Shown piece after piece: positions 38,201 to 49,969 of a DNA stretch of 64,000 nucleotides. The DNA lies in contig JACBWW010000004.1 of assembly GCA_020086605.1 (NCBI GenBank), forward strand, positions 14,854,932-14,918,931, read 5' to 3'. This DNA comes from Lanius collurio. Its lineage: Eukaryota > Chordata > Aves > Passeriformes > Laniidae. Position 1 is the stretch's first letter. The number at the start of each line of letters is the position of its first letter. The position numbers were made by a program, and so were the translations under genes. The notes under the pieces were generated by a model that saw only the letters and a program-made list of their open reading frames with translations, was not told the origin of the DNA and made no database searches.

Positions 38201-41200
38201 AAACCATGCTCGGGAGAACATACTCAAAACAGGGAAAACGGACAGAAAAGCAAACTGTAACAGCTTGAGAAGAAAGGTAGTTGTCCAAGCTAGTCCACTG
38301 TAACTGTATAATGACCTGGTAAGCCTAGACCAATGTCTTGCTGATGCTCTGTTGACTTTGTGAGCACACCTATTCTGAAAGTGGGACCAGGGAAATTCAT
38401 GGTTCAGAGTTAGGACATTAAACTAGTTTAAGCTGGGTTAGCTCTCTCAGCCAATAAGCAGACATGGATGTCCATGGTCAAGTAACTTGGTATTCTACTC
38501 AGGTTCTCCTACTCTAAGCTTCCCTGAGGGATGTATAGAGACTTGTAATAGAAATGGGGAAGAAAACAGATATATAAGCAAACCTGAGACCATCCCCCCA
38601 GCTAATCCTTCAGTACCTGATTATGGTTTCAGATGTCCTGAAGCTCTTTAGATAATCATGTTCTTCTGTTACATAGAAGAAGACATTTGGCAATTATCAC
38701 TATAGCTGCTTGTTTAAAAAAAAAAAAAACAACAATTGAAGTAGATAAATAAGGCCTAGGATAACAAGATATATCATCCACCCATTATCCCTTCAATGTA
38801 TGCATCCTGCTGGCACGGTTCAGAGTTCATTTACATGATAAATGCTTCTACTTCAGCCTAAAGCAAGGCTGGTCTTCATGTCATTTACTGTCAGGAGTTG
38901 CTGAACCTCAATTATTTATTTGAGATAAATGATGCAATAAAAACACACTTTACAGTCCAAAAGCCACCTTCATCAACCTTAGAATGCCTGGCTTTCTGTT
39001 TGATTCCCACCCCACCCCCCCCACAAGACACTTGTCACAGTAAAATAAATTATTCTGGTACCTAAGCAACACAACATCCACTTATTTTGCTCCTCTTAAA
39101 CAGCCTAGCTGCCTCAGCCATCACAGCTGCTTTCTTGCTCCCTTCCCACCATCCTAACAAAAGGTAACATGAGAAAGAAGAGGAGGGTAACTTGTAAAGC
39201 ATGTGGCCAATGCACCATCTGAAAGGAGCTAAAACTGGTTAGACCTAAATGAACTGGCCCATATTACACTCATTTCTCTGCTATGTTGACTGGGGAACAA
39301 TCTAAGGAGGAGAGAGGAAAGGGGCTAGAAAAATTTCATGACAGTGACAACTTCTTTACCTTCTTATTTTATCCAGCCTACTGATGAAGTAACCAAGGGC
39401 TCACAGGGCTGGATAAATTCAGCAAGAAATTAAAATCACCAGAAGTCAGCTACTTTTGTCACAGAGCAGTACTCAGTGAAATCAAAAGATGTATAACAAC
39501 AAATTAAATTCTAGCCTATCTCCTCTGTGTGCAGTTTCTCAGTTTATGTATCTAGGAAATGCAAAGGAAAATACCCCATGAGGTGTGGCAAAAATTAATC
39601 TATTAATGTGCTGCATTTGAAAACCTAAAGTGCTATTAAGTGCTAGACTGATTATTTTAAACACTGTTTTCACACCACCTGCAATTCTATGGCTGCAAGT
39701 GTAATGGTGAAATTATATTCCAGGTATGCACAATCTCTCTCTACCTCTCAATTTGTACTTCATCATTAGCATGGTGTCCAAATGTTTAAGATGAAGTCAG
39801 ACTCAATTGCAGGACGAGACATGAAAGAAAATGCAGTACCATCACATTTCTTCTTCTGAAGGGCCCAGACGGGTATTGTCAGATAGGCAATTGAACATGA
39901 GACAGTTTTGATGTACATAGTCTTGATATCCTTGTGCAGGAGCCACAAGGAAGAGGGTGATAAATGTAAGCTTTTTAATTTTCATTTTCCTCAGAGATAC
40001 AGTAACTGGTGTAAAGGAAGCACTAAAGGAAAGTTTAGACAGAAGACTTTCAGCTCTGAAACAACAGTCAAATACTTCATATTTTCTATTTACAGGTTAA
40101 CACTTTAAAAATAAAGAGGATTGAATGTTTTATTAATTACACATGCTAAATATCTTTTGCAACCTTAAGAGAAAAGCAAGCAATAGATAAATCAAAAGAG
40201 AGAGGGTTTAGAAAGAAATCTGACAGTGCTTGTTAAAGAAAAAGCACTGAAGTGCTAAGGAATTTCATCCTGAATTTTGTCTGGTGTTGCTCTGAAAGAT
40301 TAGCTCTCAGCCTTGATACTAAATGGTTACGCTATTCTTTATAAAGCATGCTACTGATGAAAAGCCAACACCTCCCCTCCCCTTCTTTTCTTTTTTTTTT
40401 TTTTGTTAGATTACTTAATACTATGGAATCCAATATCGACTTCATCCCTGGCTCAGCTGCTTGTGACCAAAACGACACCTGCCATGGACACAATGGCACC
40501 TGTGCCAACTCTTTTCATACAGCCCAGTCTGCAAAGCCAGTGAAACTACAGGGGAGAGGACAAATTAACAACTAAACTATTTTGAAACCTGAAGTTACAG
40601 AGAAAGTAAAGCTCTAATAGGCATACAAAAACCACAGCTACCCCATGTCAGTGTGGGCAAATAAGGAGAATCAGGGTGCCAAAGAGATGTAAGTTTTTTC
40701 CCTTCCCTTCCCCTCCCCTTCCTTCCACTCCCTTCTTCTCTCTTTCTTCTGCAGTAAGATATGTTCAAAGTTCCTAGAGTTTGAGTCCTTTTCTTCCAAG
40801 AAAAATGCAAGCCAAAAATGCAAAAAGGTTCCTGAATTTACATCTGCAAATCTTCACAGGAAGCAATCTGTTTAACCTCCATGAATTAAACACACTACAG
40901 TCAAAAGCCTTTGGCACCAATTGGGGATTAATGACAAACTGGAAAGATGATGGCTTGAAGAAAGTTCAGCCACCATTAAGCCAGTGTTCTAATGCCAGGG
41001 TTATTGCCATCACAGGCCTTTTTAAAAGCACAGAAGAAAATAAATATTACAGAGCAAGTAGCTTCTTGAGCCAATACCCCTCCTAAGGATTTTTGCAGTT
41101 TTGAAGAGTGATGCTTTTAATCTCAACACATTTTTCCAAAGGTCTTTAGGAACCAATGCCTGGATTGCCTTACACTTGGCATCTCATCTAAAAATGCTGG

Positions 41201-43904
41201 AGGAAGGACCCCAGAAATGAGCCTGCACTTGTTTTGGTTGAGATTGACCACTGTAGGTTATTGCCAATAGGTAATAGTTGGGAAAGCACCACCTCTAAAC
41301 TCCCTTTCTCATATCCAAATGCACTACCACAGTCTAGAAAGTCTGTTTCTTGTTTGGAATGATTTCTGGGAACACTTGTAGGTCTGTATAAAATTTAGTG
41401 AAGTTATAAATGCCAAAAGGCCAAGCTTTTGTAAATGGCCCAGTCTTGGCTATATGGACAAGGGCTGGACAACCAAATGGAAAATACTTAATGAGGTTAA
41501 ATTGCAAAAGATGTGATCAAAATGCTACATCATCTTTTTCTTGGCAGAAAGGTAAGATAATTATTGCTTTTCTAGACCAGCACAAATGAGAAGAAAAAAA
41601 AAGGAAATTCACATATATTAGGGCTATTAATTTGTAATTCTTCATGGGACCATTTTTATCTGTCACCATTTGATGCTCTTGCATGTTGCAATAAGTAGCA
41701 GGGAACAACAAAAAGTGCAAGTGCAGAGTCTGGGGAAGCACAGTGGAAGTCAGTAATACATATCCAGAATTGCTGTGAAGGGTTTTCTTACTGAAACTAC
41801 ACTTTGGTTTTAAAATGATTGCTATCCACTCTTACTAAACAAGTACCTCATTATGCTGTGTTCCCTGTTACCCACTCTTGAGCCAATTATTACAGTCTCT
41901 GGCTTTGCTGTTCCATTGTAACACTTCTGAACCCATATCTGAACAAAACCATGATTATATGAGAGGATTCCAATGATGCTTGCATAGCATTGAATCCCAG
42001 TCAAAAACCTTGGGCTCATATGCCATAAAAGAAGTAAGGCAATTATCTAGATTTAAAATTATAATTAATAAAAACAGGTAGTGATAAAAAACAGTATCTG
42101 TATATCAGCCAAAAATGTTGAGACTTCCCACATGCAACCTTTTCTTCAAACACACTATTGTCTTTTTTCTTATGTTACATGTAGTCTCCCAAACTTAGAG
42201 GAAGTCAGAAAAAATGATATTCATGGGTGATATGGAAAGACTCACAACAAAGAAAGAATTAAGATATGCTTTTCTCTTCTGAACAGTTTATGTCATATCA
42301 GTATAAGAATATTTTATCTAGTGACAGCCTTGTTATCCATGGTTAAATCAACCTAATCAAATAATTGAAGAAGATTACTTAGGTCTTTGATGTGGGAGAG
42401 AAAAGATTTGACATGAAGCCTCATCTGCTTTTGGGTCTTCTGGCAGTCACAGTCATTCGAAGCATCTCAGCTGTTGGCTGCTACAAAGTTCCACAACACC
42501 ACCCACAAAAGGAATAAAAAACTTGGCTTAATTCAGATTTGAGCCAATTCTAAAGCTTCCACTAGCATTTTCTCACCACTTCTTCACCTACATATAGTCC
42601 CACTCCTTTAATCAGCTACTGGAGCCAGACAAGGGCAGAAAAAGAAATTATTCTAGAGTGCTTTTGAGTTTTTGTGGTTTGTTTTGTGTTTTTTTTTTCC
42701 TTTTAATATTGTAAGACTTGAAATGGGTAGGGATAGGGGATGAATCAGCTGGAACTTTTTCTGTCTGAAATATGAGCAGGAGAACAGTTTCTACAGGAAT
42801 CAAAGTATAAGATTCCTCTGAGAGATGGTGAATTCAGGCTAAAGCACAATTTGGGTTTCTAGAGGAAATCTACAAATTTGCAATATTTCACATTTTTTTA
42901 TAAGCCCTTCATTGTATATGTTACCTGGCATATTCTTCTATATTATTAATCTGTTTCAGTCCTCTTCACTTTGCTTTACAGATATGAAGAAAAATGGGTG
43001 TCTCATTAATCAGCTTCAGTCCAGTAACCAGTAAGGCAGAAATTTCACTGACTATTGTAATGTGTTGGCTAGGGAAAAAAAAGTAGACGGAAAAATAAGC
43101 AAAACTGAAAGTCATCTGATTTATAACTCCCCCAACACAGACAGCTAAGTAGCCTTAACCATTACTAATTACTATAAACATTTCAGACTTGCTTTTCTTT
43201 ACATAAGAAGTCGTGTAAAACTTTTATCTTCTGAAAACAATAGGGATTTCACATTCAGTCCAGGTATGTTTACATTTACAAGTGATAGGCAGAATTCTGT
43301 ACCAGTGACAGAAAATAAACGAAAGGAGAAATCAAGGTTTGGGAAGTTCTAGCTGGCAGTTGAACCTCAAAGGGCTGCATTAGTGAAGTGACAGTTCCTA
43401 CCATCCATAAATCAGCTGCTTGAGGAAATCACTGCAGATGCCTGTGGGCAAATGAAAAAATGTTCATAACAGCTAATTTCTGAAAAGCAGTCACAGCAAT
43501 CACAATAGTCCCAGAAATCATTAGAAATAGGTATTTCTCAAAAATTCACTTTCTAGATATTTATTGCTTTATCTTGGATTAGGCATGGTTGTCGTGACAT
43601 GGAAGCTTAAAATATCTGCTGCTGGACTTGGAAAGTTACTGAAAATGAAACATTTAAACAAACAGCTTTTACAAATGGAAGCTATTGCAGCAAGATCATT
43701 CAATGCAGCTGGAATCTGGCGGACTTGCCTAGATTCTTTAAAGGCACCAAGACGATAACACTGGTGTAGAAATGATGCAATTACATTTTCCCGGCAGGAC
43801 TCCAAAGACCAAATTTATCTATTTCCAGATCAATAGTAGCATCAGCTGGAGAAGACAATTATACTTGATGATACATTGCACTTGCTTGTATCTCTCTGAC
43901 AGGG
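35291..43904. other. Unique AT-rich non-coding DNA
   Basis: 8.6 kb without recognised transposons. Simple sequences include an A-run at about 38,716-38,729, a C-rich run at about 39,009-39,023 (CCCACCCCACCCCCCCC), a T14 run at 40,391-40,404 and a CCTTCC/CCCTTCC pyrimidine tract at about 40,698-40,750. Two stretches, around 37,790-38,130 and 43,560-43,760, look more complex and less A/T-run-dominated than their surroundings. I cannot say whether they are conserved. Confidence 0.5.
40698..40750. repeat. Polypyrimidine tract (CCCTTCC-type)
   Basis: About 50 bases almost entirely of C and T on the plus strand, built of irregular CCCTTCC/CTTCC units. It is a low-complexity tract. Its complement is the source of the arginine/glycine-rich residues in the small minus-strand frame at 40,595-40,810, which is not a gene. 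Confidence 0.85.
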
Positions 43905-44090
43905 AACAAGCTGTTCACTGCAACCCTGAGAAGTGGTTAAGCACCATCCACTCCAGCTTCTAGAGAGGAAAAAATAAGGCACAGAGTTGGAATAGTGAGA
44001 GATACTGGTATAATAAGTCAGTAGCAAAACTGGGAGAAGAACCAAGCACTTTCAACTCCTAATTTGGCCTCTGTCACCAAATAAAATACG
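43905..44090 (+). mobile_element. MIR-type SINE relic
   Basis: Colinear with the MIR core consensus: 'tcactgcaaccctgagaagt', then 'gaggaaaaaataaggcacag', then 'aagtcagtagcaaaactggg', 'agaagaaccaagcactttca', ending 'ggcctctgtcacca'. The order (acaaccctg, gaaactgaggcacagag, agtggcagagctgggaa, gaaccc, tcactc) is that of a sense-oriented MIR. MIR elements are amniote-old and strongly decayed in birds, which fits the divergence seen. The call rests on pattern order, not on a database alignment. Confidence 0.55.
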
Positions 44091-46036
44091 AAAATACTAC
44101 TGGTAGAGGACAAGTGAAACAACATAGGTACCAGATAAATACCACATAGTTACTTCATCATCTATGTCTCCAAGTTCCAGTCTCTAAAACCCCTGCTGTA
44201 ATCTCCCCCATGCCTTTCTCTCTGCACTCAGAAACTGAATAAAGATTTAAGAAATCTATTTAACATTCTTCCCATTTCTAATCTTTTATTGGAAAGATTA
44301 ACAAGTTGACATTAGTGCAATATTTTTCAATGTAAACTTCTGTCATAACAGAAGAACAATAAAATCATTACATGGTAGGAAAAAAAATCACTGACAAACC
44401 CGGAGCCTTTCCATTTTTCTGTCCCTTACTTTCACTTTTCCATTTTCTATATTTTTTCTTTTCCTGCTGCATGTCTACAAAGAATCTCATCTATTTCTGT
44501 TTTTAACATATTATTGATTCTAGTCCAGTTATCTCCCTTCTCAACCTTTTTTCATGAGTTTATTATTCTTTTACATGAAATCACATTCTCTGAAAGTCTG
44601 TTCCCAAGTTGCTCATTTTCAGGTGATTTTTATCATGCTTCTTGCCAGTAACAGAAAATTGTCTTTCTTATGTTATGTATTGGAGTATGCACTTCATAAT
44701 TTAAGTTAGTTCAAGCAGGGGTCACCTCAAAATTCCCATTGTTTCAATTGGAAGGGAGTCTAGAGCTGATCATACCTCCTCCATATTACTCATGTCTTTG
44801 TGATTTGTTGTCATTCTCAAACCCCCCTATTTTAAATTCCCTGCTGGACCAATTTCTTCCTGCTGTAGCTGCACAATCTTATGCCATCCTGTACTAAGTA
44901 ACATTGCTAACACTGTTCATCAGGGAAAAAATTTGAGATTTCTTGTCTGGAGGAAAAGCTCTCTCAGAAACACAAACATATGCACTTGACTGCAAAGAAC
45001 TTATATAAAGTCATCTAAAACATCTCAGGAACAAAAGAAAGCAGAGTTGAGTTCTTCTTTACTATGCCACAGGTCAGAATGAACAGTTTTCTTGGTTTTT
45101 CTAGTCCTTGAGAAATGCAAAATGAACACATGTTGGAAAAAAAAAAGACAAAGCAGGTATGGGCTAACTATAGGATCATTCTGTTCAGGCATGAAAGTAT
45201 TTCTATTTTACTTTTGGTTCAATAATTCTGAAAGTCTCTTCCACCTGAAGACCCTTTGGAGACCTCTATGAACAGAATTCCTGATGCACATACTGTAATA
45301 CAGTGAGCACTACTGGAGGCGAGAACATGAGCAAAAACAAAAGATATGAAAGCATCCATCTGAAAGTGACAATTGATCTGTGACTTCAACCTTCAACATA
45401 CAAACCATTTTTGTACTCTGGTCAACAGAAACCTTCCCTTTTACAGCTCTTCTTTCCCGAAACAATCTATTGATAGGGCAGCAAGGCAGGTTGCAGTGCA
45501 GCACTTCCCTGAAGAATAAAGGCAAATGTTAACTACATTCTCAGAGACTATATCATCTCAAACCTTATTATAAGAGAACTAGCAAAAGTGGCTGAACTGC
45601 TCTAGTTTGTATCTTATTGCCAAATTTGGATGCTTCTGCAAATGCAATAAAAAACTGGTCTTATTGACCATCTGGAGCTAATGAAGAAGTATTGTGGAAA
45701 TTCTGCAGAGCAATAAAAGATGATTCAGTTTTAGAAGACTCTTGTCCAACAGCATAAGCATTTCTCAGTAATCACTCAGATTCAAATATAAAGCATATAT
45801 GTATGTAATAGACCAAATCAAGCAGAGTATAGTCCAGAGCTGGGCAAAGGGAAGCTGAAATGCATTCCTTTAGGGAGGGAATGAAGCCAGAGCACTCAAC
45901 ATATTCAAGCAATAGTACCCTTTTGATTAGTTTATAGAGAATTGTCATTCACTGACACACGGTAGAGCTGCCAATGCAGCACTGTTGTTTATACTGAGTT
46001 GTCATTCATGTCCCTCACATTTTAATGCAAATTGGA
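44091..46036. other. Unique AT-rich non-coding DNA
   Basis: No gene, RNA or transposon family is recognised. Open frames are short and unsupported. Confidence 0.55.
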
Positions 46037-46526
46037 AATCATAGAATCATGGAATCAAAGAATTACAGAATAGTTTGGGTTGGAAGGGACCTTAAAGTTC
46101 AACCAGTTTCAACTCCCCTGCCAAGGGCAGGGACACCTTCCATTAGAGCAGGTTGCTTAAAGCCCTATCCAGCTTGGCCTTGAACAATTCCAGGGATGGG
46201 GCATCCACAACTCTCAAGGCAACCTGTTCCTGTGCCTAACCATCCCCACAGTAAAGAATGTCTTCCTAATATATAATCTAAACCCACCCTCTTTCCTCTT
46301 AAAGCCCTTCCCCTTGTCCTGTGAGTTCATGACCTTGTAAAAGGTTTCTCTCCTTTCTTGTAGGTTCCTTACAGATACTGGAAGGCTAATTACCTCTCCC
46401 CAGTTGTTAGGATGAACAACTCTCTCGGGTTTTTCTCAAAGGAGAGGTGCTTCATTCCTCTGATCATCTTGGTGGCCTTTTTCTGGACTTGCTCCAGCAG
46501 GTCAATGTCTTTCCTGTGCTGGGGAC
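46037..46526 (-). mobile_element. CR1 LINE 3' region, main part of a split copy (antisense)
   Basis: The best-preserved CR1 copy in the window. It starts with the full tail complement (AATCATAGAATCATGGAATC) and runs through 'tttgggttggaagggacctt', 'cctgccaagggcagggacac', 'ccagcttggccttgaacaat', 'cttccccttgtcctgtgagt', 'gcttcattcctctgatcatc', 'tttctggacttgctccagca' and 'tcctgtgctggggac'. It is cut off at 46,526. The expected continuation (a 'tgcagtactcca'-like block) is found at 48,125 and beyond, so a later insertion split it. The 72-codon minus-strand frame at 46,390-46,608 is a leftover of CR1 sequence, not a host gene. Confidence 0.92.
46522..46526. repeat. Left target-site duplication (GGGAC)
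   Basis: GGGAC directly precedes the TG that starts the insertion and is repeated exactly at 48,120-48,124. Removing the insertion and one copy restores a continuous CR1 block reading 'ctggggac' then 'cccagagatgaatgcag'. Confidence 0.75.
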
Positions 46527-46673
46527 TGTTACAATCCGGTTTAAACTCAAAAAAAGCAAAGAAAGCTAAGTCTCTGTGCATAAACCGGAAAGAACTTAGA
46601 AGGTTCAAAATATTCCCAGAAATGAGATTAAAACCAAACGAGGTTAGATGTTGATGGCAAAAAAATGATGTAT

Positions 46674-46679
46674 TTTATT
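46674..46679 (-). promoter_or_regulatory. Candidate LTR polyadenylation signal
   Basis: TTTATT on the plus strand gives AATAAA on the minus strand, in a TA-rich context about 150 bp from the LTR end. It is the main evidence for the minus orientation of the LTR. Confidence 0.5.
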
Positions 46680-46681
46680 TA

Positions 46682-46742
46682 ATAGTAAAGAGGCAAAGAG
46701 AGGGAAAGAGAAAAGAAAGAAGGAAAGAAATAGAAAAAAGAA
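46682..46742. repeat. GA-rich polypurine tract
   Basis: About 60 bases of nearly pure A and G on the plus strand (GAGGCAAAGAGAGGGAAAGAG-type, GAAAGAAGGAAAGAAA) lie just upstream of a G7 run. It is inside the LTR-like element, between the polyadenylation signal and the minisatellite. Confidence 0.85.
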
Positions 46743-46889
46743 GTGTGTTGGGGGGGATTAGGAGGACAGGGAGAGGTGACAGGGGTTAGATGGAAGCACA
46801 TCACCCATCCAAGGGTCCCAATGACATCTCGTTGTTCCCCTCCGTCTGCTCTGCTGGTGGTGAGGGTCCCCATCGCCGCCGTGGCTGCG

Positions 46890-47538
46890 CCGCCACACAC
46901 CGTGCCACAGTGCCACACGCTGCCACACTGCCACAGTGCCACAGTGCCACAGTGCCCCACGCTGCCACACTGCCACACACTGCCACACTGCCAAAGTGCC
47001 ACACACTGCCACAGTGCCCCACGCTGCCACACTGCCACACACTGCCACACTGCCACAGTGCCACACACTACCACAGTGCCCCACGCTGCCACAGTGCCAC
47101 ACACTGCCACACGCTGCCACAGTGCCACACACTGCCACACTGCCCCACGCTGCCACACGCTGCCACACACCATGCCACAGTGCCACACACTGCCACACGC
47201 TGCCACACGCCATGCCACAGTGCCACACACTGCCCCACGCTGCCACATGCCATGCCACAGTGCTACACACTGCCACACACTGCCACACGCTGCCACATGC
47301 CATGCCACAGTGCCACACACTGCCACACGCTGCCACACGCTGCCACAGAGCCACATGCTGTGCCACAGTGCCACAGTGTCCCACGCTGCCACACGCCGTG
47401 CCACAGTGCCACACACTGCCACACCCTGCCACACGCTGCCACACACTGCCACACCACCACACACCACATGCCGCTACAGACCGTGGCCATGCCGCCACAT
47501 GCCACCACACGCCACCACATGCCACCACACTACACACC
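46890..47538. repeat. Minisatellite of 8- and 10-bp TGCCACA units
   Basis: About 650 bp of near-continuous TGCCACAC / TGCCACAG (8 bp) and TGCCACACAC / TGCCACACGC / TGCCACATGC (10 bp) units. The 5' part mixes 8- and 10-bp units; from about 47,161 the array is a regular decamer. A higher-order unit is visible: CATGCCACAG starts at 47,171, 47,211, 47,251 and 47,301 (spacing 40, 40, 50). The last ~80 bp switch to a GCCACCACAC variant. Neither strand of the repeat makes stop codons, so open frames of up to 314 codons run through it on both strands (for example 46,790-47,734 plus and 46,758-47,681 minus). These are by-products, not genes. The strands differ sharply: one is C/A-rich, the other G/T-rich with regularly spaced GG pairs. 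Confidence 0.95.
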
Positions 47539-48119
47539 AAAGAGAACAGAATCCTGTGGGTTAAAATACACTTTGGGCCAGGTGGGAACACCCACGTGTC
47601 TCCCTTGCAGGGGCTGGCCTGGCACTGTCCCTTGCAGCACTGAGGGTCTGCTGCATCATCTCTGGTGCAGGGTCTGGGCACCCCTTTGGGGGGTCCCTGT
47701 GCTGGGCCCTGTCACCCCCTCCTGCTGTGGATGAGCTTCTTCCCCCAGGTGAGGACCCCTCAGCTGGGCTCCTCTGCACAGGGGAGGATGGGCAACCACC
47801 ATGCCTCTGACCACAGGCTTTTCCAAGATACTCAAAGCCCCTCCTCCCCCCACCCTTTGGTGCCGGGGTCTGTTCCAGCCTGGCAGCTCACAGCCCTGGG
47901 GCTGTGGTCTCCACCGTGGAGGTGTTAAGCTTGTGCTTTGTGAATGCCCCCAGCCCTGAGCTGTTACTTTATCTTATCTTCATCAACAAGGGGTGTAAAG
48001 GCCTCAGTCAGGGCCCCATTCAGGGTGCAGTAGTCATCTCTGCAGATTTTGTAATACAATTTTAAAAGTCTTTCAAGAAAATGTTTAAGTCATAAATTAT
48101 AATATTTCAGTCTCTGACA

Positions 48120-48124
48120 GGGAC
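48120..48124. repeat. Right target-site duplication (GGGAC)
   Basis: An exact copy of 46,522-46,526, directly after the closing CA of the insertion. Confidence 0.75.
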
Positions 48125-48190
48125 CCCAGAGATGAATGCAGCACTCTAGAGATAATGAGATTGGCTTTAGTACCTGCTGGCTTCTCTGTA
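48125..48190 (-). mobile_element. CR1 LINE, continuation of the split copy
   Basis: 'cccagagatgaatgcagcac' followed by 'tctagagataatgag' matches the antisense CR1 block that normally follows 'cctgtgctggggac' (an agagctggatgcagtactcca-type stretch). 'tacctgctggcttct' at about 48,170 matches the next CR1 landmark with a deletion between. The match is short and decayed, but it falls at the position predicted from the split copy. Confidence 0.55.
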
Positions 48191-49969
48191 TTTGCACTAC
48201 CACTCACGTGAGCCATACTGTGTAAGAAACAGAATAGAAAAAATAATCAATTAGAATGAGTATGAAGTTTTTTGCTATTTCTTTGCTTTCATTTCTAACA
48301 TTTATTTTAATAGATAGTGTTATAAAACATGCTACAAGGAAACAATGAGATACATAAAATGGGTTACTGCTTATATATAATAAATAATGTCTGTAATTTA
48401 TCTCCACCAGACAGAAAATAATAACTCATGATAACTCATAATTTCAAAAGAAAATTCTCATATCAAATTTGAGCTATTTTATATATTCCCTAATACATCA
48501 CAAGGAGGAAATGAAGATCACAATTAGAAAACTTCTATATGTGAAGGTTAATTCTCTCACACCTAACTGATCAAAACATGTTTAAATTAGAGTGAGATCA
48601 TTTTTAATCTCAGGAGACCAGAGGAAGTGAAAGAAAGGAACAATTACTATTTCTTTATCTAAAAGCTATAAAAATTTCCTTTTTTTGCTTTTATAATTTT
48701 TATGTTGAAGACTATGGGAAACATACTGAATAAAAATAGCTATAGAATCACTTCCTTGGTTAAATGCACTTTATGAGGGAAATTTGTCAGCTGAATCACT
48801 TGAATCAAGTGGGGCAATCATGCAAAACTTCAAACCTGACCTGTATGCTTTACACAAATTGTCCTTGTCCCATCATTTGTCTCCCTTTTCTGAATAAAAG
48901 TGTGGGCTGTCATGCAGACACTAATTATCAGAGAAAACAGTGAGGTTCTGGAATAATATTAAATACAGAAGTACCATAAATACCCCAAAAACTACTTCTA
49001 AGAAGCAGCTGATAAACACTTGAAATGGCAGTGGCCAGCAGTATGTACCCTCCACCCACAATGTTCCTTTCAGTTTCATGTTCTCATTTGTTCACAGCTA
49101 GCACATCTACCAGACATCAGATGTTTTTCAGTCTGGCATAAAGCTCTGAATAGAATATGGTTCCTGCTTAACAAGGAGTACTACATTAGAATAAATCTTG
49201 TGCAGCATATTAGTGTTTATAGCTGTTGATTTCTTTAATAAATGATTTTCACTTAAGAAGAATATTATTGCACAGAACAGTCCAAAATGTAAAAGTAAAC
49301 AAGAAATATGTCCAAAGACCACCCACAGTTCTCTGTGGCATACTCTGCATTTTTTTTCTTAGATATTTCCTAAATCTAATGAAAATTCTAAGGAAAAAAT
49401 AAACAAACAACACAAAATATTTTCCAGAAGTCAGACAAGAGAAGATTAGTTCCAAGAATTTCATTCTTTCTAGAAACCTCTTCCAGATTTTTCATGCCAT
49501 GCACTTAGACCCTTACTGAGTGAAAAATTCTGAAGAGTTTACCAGAAGTTTATGTTACTACAAAAGGATCTCAGATCCTGGTTCTGAGAGACTACAAATT
49601 ATTTTGTCCTTTCATTTCATAATGGTCTTCTGAACTTTGACACTGCATTCACATGACAACTTCTTATTTAGGTGCTGAACTGGGAACTCAGTGTCTATGA
49701 AACATTCTTTAATTATCATACTCAAAGGATGTAAATTTTGGAGGTTAATTTGATTTAACAGATTAATATGACTGATTCAAGAGGCACCTGTCTTTGATAA
49801 TATAAATGAGATTAATGTCTTAAAATATTTTGTTCTTCATCTTGTGTTTATTTAATATACTAATGAAATGATTCTAAATTGACTTTGACATTCTGCCAAA
49901 AATCAGAAAGCCTAGAAATAGGACAAGACATAAGTTATTAAGTGAACTATTCAGTCAGACACAGACCAG
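48191..49969. other. Unique AT-rich non-coding DNA
   Basis: Very AT-rich. No gene, RNA gene or transposon family is recognised. Confidence 0.55.

Larger units (their letters stand above)
46527..48119 (-). mobile_element. LTR-like insertion (1,593 bp) with internal minisatellite, inside CR1
   Basis: On the plus strand the element opens TGTTACAATCC and closes CTCTGACA, giving TGT...ACA ends, between perfect 5-bp duplications (GGGAC). A minus-strand polyadenylation signal (TTTATT at 46,674-46,679, i.e. AATAAA on the other strand) lies about 150 bp inside the plus-strand start. That places R/U5 there and makes the sense strand minus. Next, in minus-strand terms moving upstream, come a long pyrimidine tract (complement of the GA-rich run at 46,682-46,742) and a ~650-bp minisatellite, with GC-rich unique sequence as far as about 47,950. 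No gag, pol or env is present, so a solo LTR is the simplest reading; 1.6 kb is long for an LTR, and the excess is largely the minisatellite. I do not know the subfamily name. Confidence 0.7.

Noticed and set aside
46890..47538. Possible CRISPR array
   Set aside because: The units are 8-10 bp and contiguous, with no unique spacers, and the setting is a vertebrate genome. It is a minisatellite.
46743..47734. Several 235-314 codon open frames on both strands
   Set aside because: They are translations of the stop-free 8/10-bp minisatellite in every frame, not genes. Composition is purely periodic, and the frames coexist on both strands.
46800..47950. CpG island or promoter of a gene
   Set aside because: The high GC content comes mainly from the minisatellite and LTR sequence. 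CpGs cluster only near 46,870-46,905, and no exon follows on either side.
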